From Agapanthus africanus (lineage: Eukaryota; Streptophyta; Magnoliopsida; Asparagales; Amaryllidaceae), in the NCBI GenBank assembly GCA_030015575.1, contig CM057338.1, positions 309,507,827-309,571,826 on the forward strand: a DNA stretch of 64,000 bases, written 5' to 3'. Shown here piece by piece: positions 48,090 through 59,984 of the stretch (positions within the stretch are counted from its first letter, which is position 1; each line of letters begins with the position of its first letter). The notes beneath the pieces are model-generated. The model was not told the DNA's origin. It did not search any database and saw only the letters and a list, made by a program, of their open reading frames with translations. Position numbers and translations under genes: made by a program.

Positions 48090-50860
48090 TGCACTAGGGC
48101 CATCTGTAGCAGTGGTTGTAGTATCTCATACTCAACCATCCCATAAAAGTCTCTCTCTGGGAACAGGCCTTTGTGAGTGGATCCGCTGTGTTGTCCTCTG
48201 AGTCTACTCTCCTAACCTCGATCTCTCTGGAGATCAACCATCTCCATGATCAAGTGATACTGCCTTAGAATATGTCTGGATCACTGATGGGACCGGCGTT
48301 CCTTGGCATAAGCCACAACTCCATTGTCTCACAATGGTAGGAACATAGTTCATCTCATGAACCAATATACACCCAAACAGCCTCTTTGGTAGGATCTTAA
48401 GTAGCGATGTATCCAGCCTTTATCGTCTAGTATGCCACGGTATCTAGCTTGGAACTCTTCCAACATACCGTCCCTTTACTGAGGGTTAAGACAATGCCTG
48501 TGACTGACACCCAGTCGTCTTTATCACCCTGGAACCCTTCCAGTGATTCTCCCCAGGATCGGTTGATACTGTCTCACTACAACTAGTGAGAATCCTAACA
48601 TCCAATTAGATCTATCTCATAGATCCAAAATCCAGGATTTAGTAGGTATCACTTTGATCCTATGTGGAGAATCCTAGTGATAAGCGGAGATTGATCGAGC
48701 GTAGCATAGGAAACTCCTTCCCTATCAAGAGTATGTCATCCACGTACTCTACGAGGATCGTCACCATACTCCCTACTACCTTTTTGTTTATACAAGGTTC
48801 ATCTACCATTTTGATGATGTCAAATTCTTTGACTAATTAATCAAAACAGATGTTCCAACTCCGCGATGCCTGCTTTATCCTATAAAACATCTTGCACACG
48901 TTTCCGCTGCTCCCACTTTCTACGAAGCCCTCTGGCTGTGTACTTACAGACACTCTCTTCTAAACATCATTTAGAAAGGCTGTCATGACACCCAACCACC
49001 AGATATCGTAGTCATGGTATGTAGCCGTAGCAAGTAGGATCTGGATGGACTTAAGCGTAGCTACTTGAAAAGGTTTCATCATTATCCACACCTGGTCAAT
49101 GATGCAAACCCTTAACAAGTCTAGCTTTGAAAGTCTCAACTTTTCCATGTACACCAAGTAATCTTCTCAAGATATACTTGCTCCTGATGGGATTTAACCC
49201 TTCAGATATAGCAACCAAAGTCCATACTTTGTTGGTGTATATGGATTCCATCTCAGTTCACTAAGCATCCGGCCATTCTTACAGAGTCCCACTCTTGATG
49301 GCCAGCTCGAAACTAGTTGGGTCATCATCTTATGATGTAATCCTCGCTCCCACTGTCATAGAGAAACAGAAGTATCTCTCAGGTGGGTGAGGAACCCTAC
49401 TAGATCGGCGGAGAGGCTGAGGTTCGTTGGTATCTACTGAATCCTTTGGTTCTGTCAAATCATCTTCTGTAGTTTGCATAGCTGGAACCTTTCCAGTTCT
49501 ACATAACTAACCTTGCCTCGAGTTTGTCCGGATTTTGCTTTTAGACATAGGCCAGAAAACCCCAAATCTTAACTAACTTAAGACATGTGCTCTTCCCTTT
49601 CCATATCACATATGAAGTGGTAGGCATTGATTTGATTCGAACCCTATTCAATAGGTATGCAACTTCTCAAGTGCATAACACCCAAAAGGAAAAAGGTAAC
49701 TCAGTAGTACTTATCATAGAGCACACCATATCAAATAGGGTGTATCTGCTCCTCCCTGATATACCATCGTGCTATGGTGTATACAGAGGAGTAATGCTGA
49801 GAGAGAATCTCATTCTCCTTTAGAATAGTCCAGTATTTCCGTGCACAAGTATTCTCCTCCCTGATCTCATCATAGGACATAATACTTATACCCGTATTTT
49901 GGTTCTCTACTTCTAACTTATATTCTGTGAATATCTCAAAAGGTTCGAACTTGTGTTTCAACAGGAACATATGTCTGAATCTTGAGAGATTATCAGAGAA
50001 TGTAATGAAGTACAAAGAACAATTCCTGGCATGTGTAGACAGGGGACCTACATACATCAACATGTATCATCCCAAGAGTTCAATAACTCTTTCTCTGTTT
50101 CCAGTAAACGGAGCTATGGTCATCTTATCTTTGTGACATGACTGGCGAGTTTCACAAGATGTAAGTTCAAACAAATTTAAATATGCATCTTTATGTAACT
50201 CTAGCTAGTCGGGTCACATTGATCTGACCTAGTCTACAATACCTCAAGAAGGATTCGTTCATTTCTGAACTCTTCCTCTTGTGTGTGTTCTGTATACTAA
50301 AGAACTGTAGTTTGATTTAGAACATCAACGCTTTTAGATAACGTGCCTGAACCGATCAACTTTTGATATAGGAAATGTTCAAAACATTATCCAACAATAC
50401 AAAATTATATCATTTCTTTACTAATAAAGAGAGTGATATGATTTTGTATATCAGGTTCGGTATCTAATAACATTCGTTCAGAATCAATGTATTTGGAATA
50501 CAGGGTGACAGTGACCGACAGACTTGGCTGCAACACTTGCCCCATTTTCTGTCTCATGAAACTTATCACCCGTTCTCAGTTCTTTGCCTATCTGTAGCCC
50601 ATGTAACAAATTACATATGCGGGATCCTGATCTGGTATCACATACCCAGGACGTAAAGAATACTGAGAAATAGTTCTGTATAATGAACACACCCGAAGAT
50701 GATGCATCAACATGCACTCTCTTCGTTTGGGCGGCACGGGAATTCTGGTAATCCCCAATTTCCTACTCTGTCTTATAACAATTATAAGTTGGAGCGGGAC
50801 CAACGTTCCCCAGCTCAGTATAACAAGCGGATTCGGTCAATATTCCGTATTATTATCTTG
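48090..50860 (-). pseudogene. Copia D coding remains (RNase H to protease), broken
   Basis: Read on the minus strand from 50860 to 48090. A protease/pre-integrase stretch comes first, then an integrase core segment (49731-50063) with YVGPLST, SLYFITFSDNLSRFRHMFLLKHKFEPFEIFTEYKLEVENQN. Reverse transcriptase remains follow near 48700-49300, with the YVDD region around 48730, and then the RNase H end. Clearly Ty1/copia domain order. Many breaks; fossil. Confidence 0.82.
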
Positions 50861-50904
50861 ATTAAGGCGTGATATGGTCGCTACCTGGAGAGAGAGAGAG
50901 AAGA

Positions 50905-53900
50905 AAACACTCTACGTGCGCTCTTGCAAGAATAGATTGGTTATTATTTTATCTAATCAGGATGGCTCCCACTGCTTTTTATCAAATCTTCCTTCAAACC
51001 CTAAAAGGAAAGACTAGCCGGGATTAATTACACACTACAAGTTCGCCAATCTTTCAGCCAGGCCAGTGTCGGTACTTTGAGGGAGGTCCCCCGTGCTTTC
51101 GCACGAACCTAATTAATGTAAACCTCGTTTTTCCAGAGGCGTAATCTCGTTGACACCTTTCTAGACACCTACTTGATCGGCTAATTGTAATGTATAAAAC
51201 TCTCCCAGGAGTAACTCTTACTCGCAGCGGGTATCGGGATCCAACTATCTCATAGAAGGTATGCAATCTCATTGCAAATTTCAACACTTGAAATTCCCGA
51301 TAATATTTTGCCCCGAACGATCTATGACCTTGACAAGGTCAACAAACCATAGACCGCAAGTCAAGTTCAACCCGTCATTTCTTGATTGAATCAAACCCAC
51401 CCGCACGACCCTTGACAAGGTCAACAAGGCCGCACGACTACCCTAACCCAATCTGCATCATATGCATAAGCAGATAAATACTGGTTAGCTACCGCACACT
51501 GCGTCTTGACAAGGTCAACAAACGCAGCACGAATACTAAACAGGATTTATCTGAAATGACGGAGGGCTACGACAGGTTTTTCTGAAAACCTATTGCGTAA
51601 TGAACTTGATATCGTTGTAGGATCGAATGATTTTAAAATGGAGTGTTTTTGAGGCTTTTCTAGTTTTGCTAAAGGAGTCACTACCGGTGAAGGGATCGTC
51701 GGTCCTTTCCTCGTGGAATGAGGTGCGGGATATATCATATATATCACTGTGCAAAGCAAAAACTCTTAAAAGCAATCAAAAGACAAACCGAGTGTGTAGC
51801 ATCTGCCAGTTATTGCTAAAGGAGTCACTCCCGGTGAAGGGATCTCGGTCCTTTCCTTATCGAATAAGGTGCAGGATATATCATATATACCGCTGTGCAA
51901 AGCAAGAACTGTAGCTACCTGTTTTATTTTGAAATTCGATTCTACAACATCTTAGGTTTCTTTTATTTCATTAATCTCATTAATGAAGTCCCATCATTTA
52001 AATACCTAAACATCACAGATAAATACGACGTACACTTATGCCATCCGCATTCGCCTCGATGTCCCCTCGTGCACCGTTAGGTTAGGTAACTAACGACAGA
52101 GCAGGGCAGGGCTAGCGCGGGTGTAAAACATAAGTAACGTCTATATAATATATCATATATACTATATACTGTATCTATCACAGAACATCACATGATCACA
52201 TCACAGATATCGCAGCAGAAGAATCATATGAAATATTGGATATACTAGGACGTCCGTGTTTTCAATACGAGCCAGTATAAAACACGGATTCCACGGTCGT
52301 GATGAATAGCCAAACCCACACCCCTAGACCCCTACGAGAGCGGCAAGTAACCCTACCAATTCTGGAGTTAGGAGACCCGGACTCGACTCCTCGAGTTGGT
52401 CTCCCACTGGACTCCAGAACCCGGTTACTTGTGCCCTCCTCCTTGGGTCTATCCTAGTGCGGAAAAGTAAATAATATACAAGAGGTGACAACTTCCGCAA
52501 CCTGGAAGTGCCCCAATAAAAGAATATTACATACAAGTTTTTACATGAACGAAAATGAAAAACACTCATCTCACATAAAAACCCCCCGGCTATTCAAACA
52601 CGACGATCCAATATAACATATCCAGCAACACATAACATCACATGTCATCAACGTAAGTAAACATGCGCATCCCAATTGTCGTTGACATATAGCAACGAAA
52701 CCGGCGATATCACATATTACACTTACGGTCACAGAAAAGAAAGTGTAAAACTACAACAGTTGGAATCCGCAACCACCTCAGACATCGCATGCCTGACCAA
52801 ATGAATTACTTAGACATCGCATGCCTAACATTCATAAACCCCGCATTTTAGTCTCAAAATCGAAAACACTTTTCAATATCAAGTCGGGTAATTCAACAAG
52901 ATTCCCGACATCCTGATCGAATGCTCGTCGCAAACTTCAGTAGGCGGCCGCACCCCCGATACCGTCGATGAAGTGCACCAAGGCGGAACACCGCTACCGC
53001 GAGCACCCGAATGGATGCTTTCGGCGACGGGGTTCTCTTACAGTCACTTGGTCGAGGCTATGGAGTGAGGCTGTCTATTAAGTTTACCCGGCGAGTATCC
53101 GCGTACGCTACGTGATTGCGACGGACTTTTGATCACATCAAAATTCCGTGGCAACCGATCAAGTGAGACTAAACTGCTATGTTTATAACATTCATTTAGT
53201 TATCTCATAACTACTTGTGAATTCCAATTATTGTATCCCATTCCAGATAATTAGAAAATGTTAAACTTTCCGATTGAACATTCGAACACCCAAGTTTTCC
53301 CGATACAGATCAACACATGAAACAAGTCTAACAACATTCCGTTCGTGCCTCAGTACCAACGGTCCAGCCGTAGAAGGGTCAAGCCAACGCCTCACATGTG
53401 GCACGCCGTACTGCCCCAAACCCTAAGGTTCAAAGGGCAGTTCAAGACGGTCACATAATCGAGTTAAGGTTTGTTGTCTTCTAGAGGGTCCATCGCGTTC
53501 CTTGCACTACTTAGAACGTCGTTAAACTACGGAAAAATCCAACACTTGGAAATTTCCCGACAGGGGAAAAATTGGGTATTTATATCCGGTCGAACTTTTT
53601 AACATATTCTAAGATTTATCCGGAAAGCCACACAGACAAAATTTGATACTCCGATCGAAACACCGAATCCCCAAAACAACTGCAGAAAATTCAACTCTTG
53701 AATAAAATTTAAAAACATCCAGAGAACTCAGCACTGAAAACTATGAATTACTGTGCAACTTTTAAAGGCTGACGTCATCAATATGCCGCGGATCCGCCGC
53801 CTAAATGAGGAATATGCCGCGTTTCCGCGCCATGTTGAACTGTTCATGACCCCAATTTTGCGCCGTAACTCTTATATTTTCCTGCTGGGTTTTCTGCATA

Positions 53901-54019
53901 TTTTTAATTTGGAAAAATCCACGTTTTTGGAAAAAGTACAGAGAGCATATTTGTGATCGGGTTTCGGGTTCGTTCGGACTTCAAACTCCGTCTGGACTTC
54001 GCCTAAGGCTCTAGCTAGT
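50905..54019 (-). other. Copia D leader, about 3.1 kb without coding sequence
   Basis: Counterpart of 14363-17500 in Copia A, inverted. It holds the GC-rich palindrome (53784-53832), the duplicated block with TATATGATATATCC (about 51675-51735 and 51830-51890), and the three-hairpin module (51325-51525). I see no gag. Confidence 0.75.
51325..51525 (-). repeat. Three-hairpin leader module, Copia D
   Basis: On the minus strand TTGTTGACCTTGTCAAG occurs three times (window positions 51328-51345, 51410-51427, 51504-51521). Flanking arms pair in each, such as TGCTGCGT with ACGCAG and CTATG with CATAG. The loop differs from that of Copia A, though the two elements are close relatives. Confidence 0.8.
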
Positions 54020-54031
54020 CTCTGATACCAC

Positions 54032-56245
54032 TGTAGGGTTCCTAGGCACCCTAGTGAGGTCTCTAAAGGCATCGAACATGCCAATTTCAAAAAATCTAGG
54101 TGCCGAGAGACCCGACTACGGATCGTTTGCTAGAATTCTAGGCAAAAAAGCTAACTAGTTAACAATTAACTAAGGGATACGGATATACAACCTTTGTAGA
54201 TCCGGTGCTCCACCTTCACGGCTCCGAGATGAGGTCCTCTCCGCTGTCCAAATCAAATCCGGGCTCTAGCGTCGACTTCATCGGAGAATAAGCGAGCTAG
54301 GTCGTCGATGTCCATGCCGAAGATGATCTACGTCGAGGCATCGCTAAATCAAGCTCCACCTTCACCAAGCCCTAAAACTTGTGAAGGAAACACACTCTAC
54401 TACTTGGCAAGAGGTAGAGGATGAAGAAATAGGAAGTGGGTAGACTTTAGAATTGGATTTCTCACTTGTTTGCTCAATTCACCATTGATGAAGAAAGCTT
54501 TTTCTTCTTAAGTTCAAGGAAGAAGAAGAAGAAAATGTTATGATAAGTTAATTGAAAAAGAAAAGAAATATAATCCTTATCATAACTTGAACCATGGTCA
54601 AGTGTAGAGAATAAATCATGGTTAGTGGGATGGTTAGGGTTAAGCATGAGACAAAATGGTAACTTGGTCAAAGTCTTCATGAAGCTTCATGAACAAAACA
54701 AAAGAAGCCACCATTTTCTCATTTGCTTTACATTTTCCAAAATGAATAAATGAATAAATAAATAGATATGAAAATGTAAACCCTAACCATTACATAACCA
54801 TGGTTTAAACTTTACACAAAACACAAGTAAACATGTATCATCAAACATGATACAATCAAGTGCACAAAACTATATCGAATATACAATGTGCACTACCGAG
54901 TGAGAAAATCCATTTAAAGTGAACCGATACTAGTTAATGCAAAGTAATATATCAAATATATAATTATGCATCAAATCATTAAATCAACACTTGATTTAAC
55001 GATCCGGTCATATCGTATATAACCGACTAGTATGCAATGCATCAGTTTATCGAATCAACCCTTGATTCGATAATTAGGGTATATCGCATATAACCTAATC
55101 GATACATTCATCGCGAGAATGAAATAAGGTATCACATACACGCATTATTCTCGGTCCCGCATATATCTCATATGCGCTCCTATTTCGTTTCGCTTGAGCC
55201 AGGAAACCTCTGTGTAGGACTCTAAAGACTCGTCAATACGCCGGCAGCAGATGATGATCATATCAAGCATCCACAAGCCGCAAGCGGTCTGCTAAACGTA
55301 ACGGCCACCCGGGTATTGAGCGATCTGAAGATCGACGAGCAAGCCCGCTCACACTCCAGTGAATCCGACCAGTAACACTACCGTACAGTCCGGTCTGATC
55401 GTCTGATATGTCGCATATCTCGCCTAGGGGTGGTAAACGTCAGACCCCAATAGCTCGATAAGTCGTGTCGATATGAGGTCTATAACTATTCGAGAAACTA
55501 CTGGTAACACTTACCAGTAAATCTCAGCAACCCTGGCCAGGGATTTCCTGTTATAGCCAATCGAACACAGCGCAACATCAACCCCCTATACCGGGAGAGA
55601 CGAATCCCCTCCTATCGCTCATTGCCTCCATGTGACTCGGGACTGTACCCAAAAACCACCGTTTTGCACGCCCTCTTGGACGTGGTAAGATGGAAATCAA
55701 AGCACAGTGGGAACCACACAAGACTCTATGACGATCTCGGGTCAACAGACTACTCTGTACCAGTGTCACCAGAGAACTGCCATCTGACTTGAGGTATAAT
55801 ACCATCTGGGAGTTCTCGGCGAGTCCGTCCAGTGTACCCAGTCTCTACTGAGCACCCGTATATCATCTCTGATGTCAAACACCAATGGATATGGGATCAT
55901 CCATCGCCCATCTGTATGGGTCGAGAAGGTACACGCTAGTCTACTCTGGTATATCGATGCCCCGTCTCGATACACCCACGACTAGGGACTTTGAAGGATG
56001 TACTTATGGACTACCATGTCCCCACTAGTATGATCTGCATCATAGTCCAGGTAGTCAAGCACACATCCTAAGGGCTTTACCAACATGTAACAGAGAAACA
56101 ATGAGTATACATGTTAAGGTAAAGGGTAACCAGATAGCATACTATCATGTCGAGCAAGAAAGTCCTCCCTATATATGTCCCAGCATCCACTACAATATAC
56201 ATCCTATGTACAGTAATGGCCTCTAGGGCATACATATAACTAACA
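54032..56245 (-). repeat. Copia D 5' LTR
   Basis: Direct repeat of 45865-48079. The left side abuts the reversed primer site (TCTGATACCA). Confidence 0.94.
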
Positions 56246-56425
56246 GCTACAAAGGTTGTACTCTCAAAACCCTAGCCTTTCTTTCATATGGTGATGTGAA
56301 ATATTTAGAAACCCTAATTTTTCTAGGAACGATCTGATGCTTGTTAACTTAGCACCCTATAGACTCCACCTTTGGTTCATGTGATGCTTCCAAACCCTTC
56401 ATGAGGTGCTAGGCTAACCCTTCAT

Positions 56426-56657
56426 TGGTATCAGAGCTACTAGGCATTAGATGTTGACCTATGGGGGGTTCTCACTGTGTGACAATGTGGCGAAGCATAG
56501 GCTCTTACCCCCAGGGTGTCCCGAGACCGGAAGGTGTTCCGGCGGGTTGTAGTCCTCGCGAGGGGGCATGCGTAAAAAGTAGCGGCTGAGGGACCCGTTG
56601 GTGCCACGGCGACCCCATTGGATGGGGTGGCTGCCTGACCTTCATTGGTATCAGAGC
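56426..56657 (+). repeat. Duplicated primer-site segment, Copia C
   Basis: TTCATTGGTATCAGAGC occurs at the LTR end (site 56426-56437) and again 220 bp later (site 56646-56657), each followed by related sequence (ACTAGGCATTAG and GACCTAGAACATTAGG). Both match the Met-tRNA primer site. Confidence 0.8.
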
Positions 56658-56843
56658 CGACCTAGAACATTAGGCGATGCTTTAGCGAAGTGAAAACCCC
56701 GATCGAACCGAAATACGATTTTACGAGACACTCTCTTGAAATTTTTTAAAATCTGACATTTTTCAGAATTAAAAATATGTACAAAATTCAGCAGGTAAAT
56801 ATAAGAATTAAGGTATAAAAATTATTCGATGAACAGTCATTCC

Positions 56844-56892
56844 TGCCGCGGAAACGCGGCCTAAGCTTGCTTAGGCCGCGGTTCCGCGGCCG
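56844..56892 (+). repeat. GC-rich leader hairpin, Copia C
   Basis: GCCGCGGAAACGCGGCCTAA and TTAGGCCGCGGTTCCGCGGC form a nearly perfect 20-bp stem about 200 bp after the second primer site. Confidence 0.85.
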
Positions 56893-58729
56893 TACACATC
56901 AATCACTGAATAAATTTTATACAGTAATGCTGGAATCTGCTTGTATATTTTTAGGGTATTTTTAATCTGAATTTAGTGCTGAAAATTCTGGAGATGGTTT
57001 TGGACTCGACAGTTCGATCGGAATTTTGATTTCGTGACTTTTCCGGGTAAATTAGAAAGTATCGAAGTGTTTGAACGAGTATCATTTGCTCACTTTTCAC
57101 GGGGTTTAATTCCTTCGGAGGTTCGTGCAAGTTTTGTGGTGGTCCCTCTAGAAGACAACAAACCTTAACTCGATTATGTGACCGTCTTGAACTGCCCTAT
57201 GAACCTTAGGGTTTGGGGCAGTACGGCGTGCCACATGTGAGGCGTTGGTTTGACCCTTCTACGGCTAGACCGCTACTACTGTGTCACACTCCAAGTTTTT
57301 GAACTTCGCTCAAGTGTTGAGCTTTAGTGAATCTTGGGTATTTGATCGGTCGTTCGAAAACTTTAATACTGTCTAATTATCTGGAATGTGATGCAATGTG
57401 TGGAATTCATATTATAAGACATGAAATACGAGGTATGTGATACTTCGCATTTACGATGTCTAAAGAGAATGCAGATTCCAGATATTGCAGTTTTACACTT
57501 TCTTTTCTGTGACCGTAAGTGTAGTATGACGATATCGCCGGTTTCGTTGCTATACATCAATGACAATTGGGGTATGCATACTTACTTACGTTGATGATAT
57601 GAGATATTATGTGTTGCTGAGATATGATGTGCAGGATTGTCGCGATTGAATAGCCGGGGGTTTTTATGTGAGATGAGAGTTTTATATTTTCATTCATGTA
57701 AATTCAAATGTAATGTAATATTCTTTTATTTGGGGCACTTCCGGGTTGAGGTCGATGCCACCTGTGTTGTATATTATTTACTTTTCCGCATTAGGATGGA
57801 CCCAAGGAGGGGAGCACGGGTGACCGGGTTCTGGGGTTCAGTGGGAGGCCATCTCGAGGAGTCGAGACCGGGTCTCCTAAACTCCAGAATTGGTAGGGTC
57901 GCTTGCCGCTCTCGTAGGGGTCCAGGGTGTGGGCTTGGCTATTCATCGCGACTGTGAAATCCGTATTTTCTATTATTGGCTAAGTACTAAATACGGACGT
58001 CCTAGAATATCCCACATTATATCTATGTTTCTGCTGCGATATCTGTGATGTGTTCATTTGATATGTTCTGATGGATACAGTATATAGTATATATGATATA
58101 TTATATAGGCGTTACTTATGTTTTACACCCGCACTAGCCCTGTCCTGCTCTGTCGTTAGTTACCTAACCTAACGGTGCACGAGGGGACAACGAGGCGAAT
58201 GCGGATGGCATAAGTGTACGTCGTATTTATCTATGATGTTTAGATGACTTAAATGATGGGACTTCATTAATGTGATTAATGAAAGAAAAGAAACCTAATA
58301 GATGTTGTAGAATCAAAATTTTAAAATAAAAAGGGTAGCTACAGTTTTGCTTTGCATAGCGGTATATATGATATACCCTGCACCTTATTCGATGAGGAAA
58401 GGGCTGAGATGCCTTCACCGGGAGTGACCCCTTTAGCAATAACTGGCAGATGCAACACACTCGGTTTGTCTTTTGATTGCTTCTATAGTTTCTGCTTTGC
58501 ACAGTGATATATATGATATATCCCGCACCTCATTCGACGAGGAAAGGGCCGACGATCCCTTCACCAGCAGTGACCCCTTTAGCAAAAACTAGAAAAGCCT
58601 CAAGAACACTCCATTTCAAAATTTATTCGATTCTACAATGATATCAAGTTCATTACGCAATAGGTTTTCAGAAAAAAACCTGTCGTAGCCCTCCGTCATT
58701 TCAGATAAGTACTAGTTAGTATTCGTGCT

Positions 58730-58945
58730 ACGTTTGTTGACTATGTTAAGGCGTAGTGTGCGGTAGCTGATTAGTGCTTATCTGTATATGCATATGATGC
58801 GATTGGATTAGGGTAGTCGTGCGACTTTGTTGACTATGTTAAGGGTCGTGCGGGTGGGTTTAATTCAATCAGGAAATGACGGGTTGAACTTGACTAGCAC
58901 TTATGATTTGTTGACTATGTTAAGGTCATATAGCTGCTAGGGGCA
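58730..58945 (+). repeat. Three-hairpin leader module, Copia C
   Basis: TTGTTGACTATGTTAAGG at 58734-58751, 58827-58844 and 58908-58925. Arms CGTGCGAC and GTCGTGCG pair around the second. The loop again differs from those of A, B and D. Confidence 0.8.
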
Positions 58946-59377
58946 AAATATTATCGGGAATTTCAAGTGTTGAAATTTGCAATGAGATTGCATACCTTCT
59001 ATGAGATAGTTGGATCCCGATACCCACTGCGAGTAAGAGTTACTCCTGGGAGAGTTTTACACATTACAATTAGCCGATCAAGTAGGTGTCTAGAAAGGTG
59101 TCAACGGGGTTACGCCTCTAGAAAAACGAGGTTTACTTTAATTAGGTCCGTGCGAAAGCACGGGGAACCTCCCTCAAAGTACCGACACTGGCCTGGCTGA
59201 AAGATCGGCGAAGTTGTAGGGTGTAATTAATCCCGGCCAGTCTTTCCTTTTAGGGTTTGAAGGAAGATTTGATAAAAAACAGTGGGAGCCATCCTGATTA
59301 GATAAGATAATAACCAATCTGATCTTGCAAGAGCATACGCTAAAGTGTTTTCTTCTCTCTCTCTCTAGGTAGCGACC

Positions 59378-59984
59378 ATGTCATGCCTTAATCAAGATAA
59401 TAATATAGATGTATTGACCGAACCCGCAAGTTATACTGTGCTGGGGAACGTTGGTTCCGTTCTTTCTTATAAGAGTTATAGGAATGAACAGGACATAGGG
59501 GAATATCAAGATTCTCATGCCACCCGAATGAAGAAAGTACATAATGATGCATTTTCTTCGGGTGTGTTCGTTACTGAGAACTGTTTCTCCATTTGCCCTA
59601 CGTCCTGGGTATTAGATACCGGGTCAGGATCCCATATATGCAATCAGTTACATGGGCTAAGGAAAGGTAGAGAACTTGGAGAAGGTGATAAAGACATTAG
59701 AGTTGGAAATGGTGCAATTGTTGCAGCTAAGACTGTCGGGGAATATCACCTTGCATTACCAACTGGTAATACATTGGTTCTGAACGAATGCTATTACATG
59801 CCGAACCTGATATGTAACATTATATCGGTTTCTTTGTTGAGTAAAGAGGGATATAATTTTGTATTACAGGATAATGTTATGAACATTTTCCGTAACCAAA
59901 AGTTGGTTAGATCAGGCACGTTATGTAATGGCATTTATGTTCTAAATCAATCAACAGTTCTGAGCATAACAAACCAACACAAGG
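59378..59984 (+). pseudogene. Copia C protease and pre-integrase ORF
   Basis: The longest well-preserved copia reading frame here, about 200 codons from MSCLNQDNN. The retroviral-type aspartic protease site is WVLDTGSGSHIC (about residue 72), followed by the GAG-pre-integrase region (VGNGAIVAAKTVGEYHLALP, LNECYYMPNLICNIISVSLLSKEGYNF, LCNGIYVLNQ), typical of Angela/Tork-group copia. The frame opens with only about 70 residues before the protease and no Gag domain. A pyrimidine tract and AG lie just before it. Integrase and later domains are absent because the element is truncated. Confidence 0.85.

Larger units (their letters stand above)
45865..56245 (-). mobile_element. Copia D: Angela-type element, minus strand, both LTRs
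   Basis: A 10,381-bp element of the same family as Copia A in the opposite orientation. LTRs are 45865-48079 (3') and 54032-56245 (5'), about 0.5% different by eye. A perfect 5-bp target duplication GCTAC flanks it (45860-45864 and 56246-56250). The primer site is at about 54020-54031 and the polypurine tract next to 48080. Leader and coding remains follow Copia A closely; the coding region carries many breaks although the insertion is recent. Confidence 0.95.
43937..56424 (+). repeat. Copia C 5' LTR, split by Copia D
   Basis: About 2.1 kb once the insertion is removed. It ends GCTAACCCTTCA at 56424 before a Met primer site. A TACA microsatellite lies at 45246-45271. Confidence 0.8.
43937..59984 (+). 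mobile_element. Copia C: truncated Angela-type element
   Basis: Contains a 5' LTR (43937-56424, split by Copia D), the Met primer site, a leader of about 2.9 kb, and a protease/pre-integrase ORF. No later domains or 3' LTR are present, and the right edge passes into the antisense gypsy gene at about 59984 without a recognisable target duplication. GGTGG (43932-43936) is the left candidate. The LTR start TGTTAGTTGTATGTATGCCC is close to Copia A and D, while its middle (about 45130-45860) is different. Confidence 0.8.
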
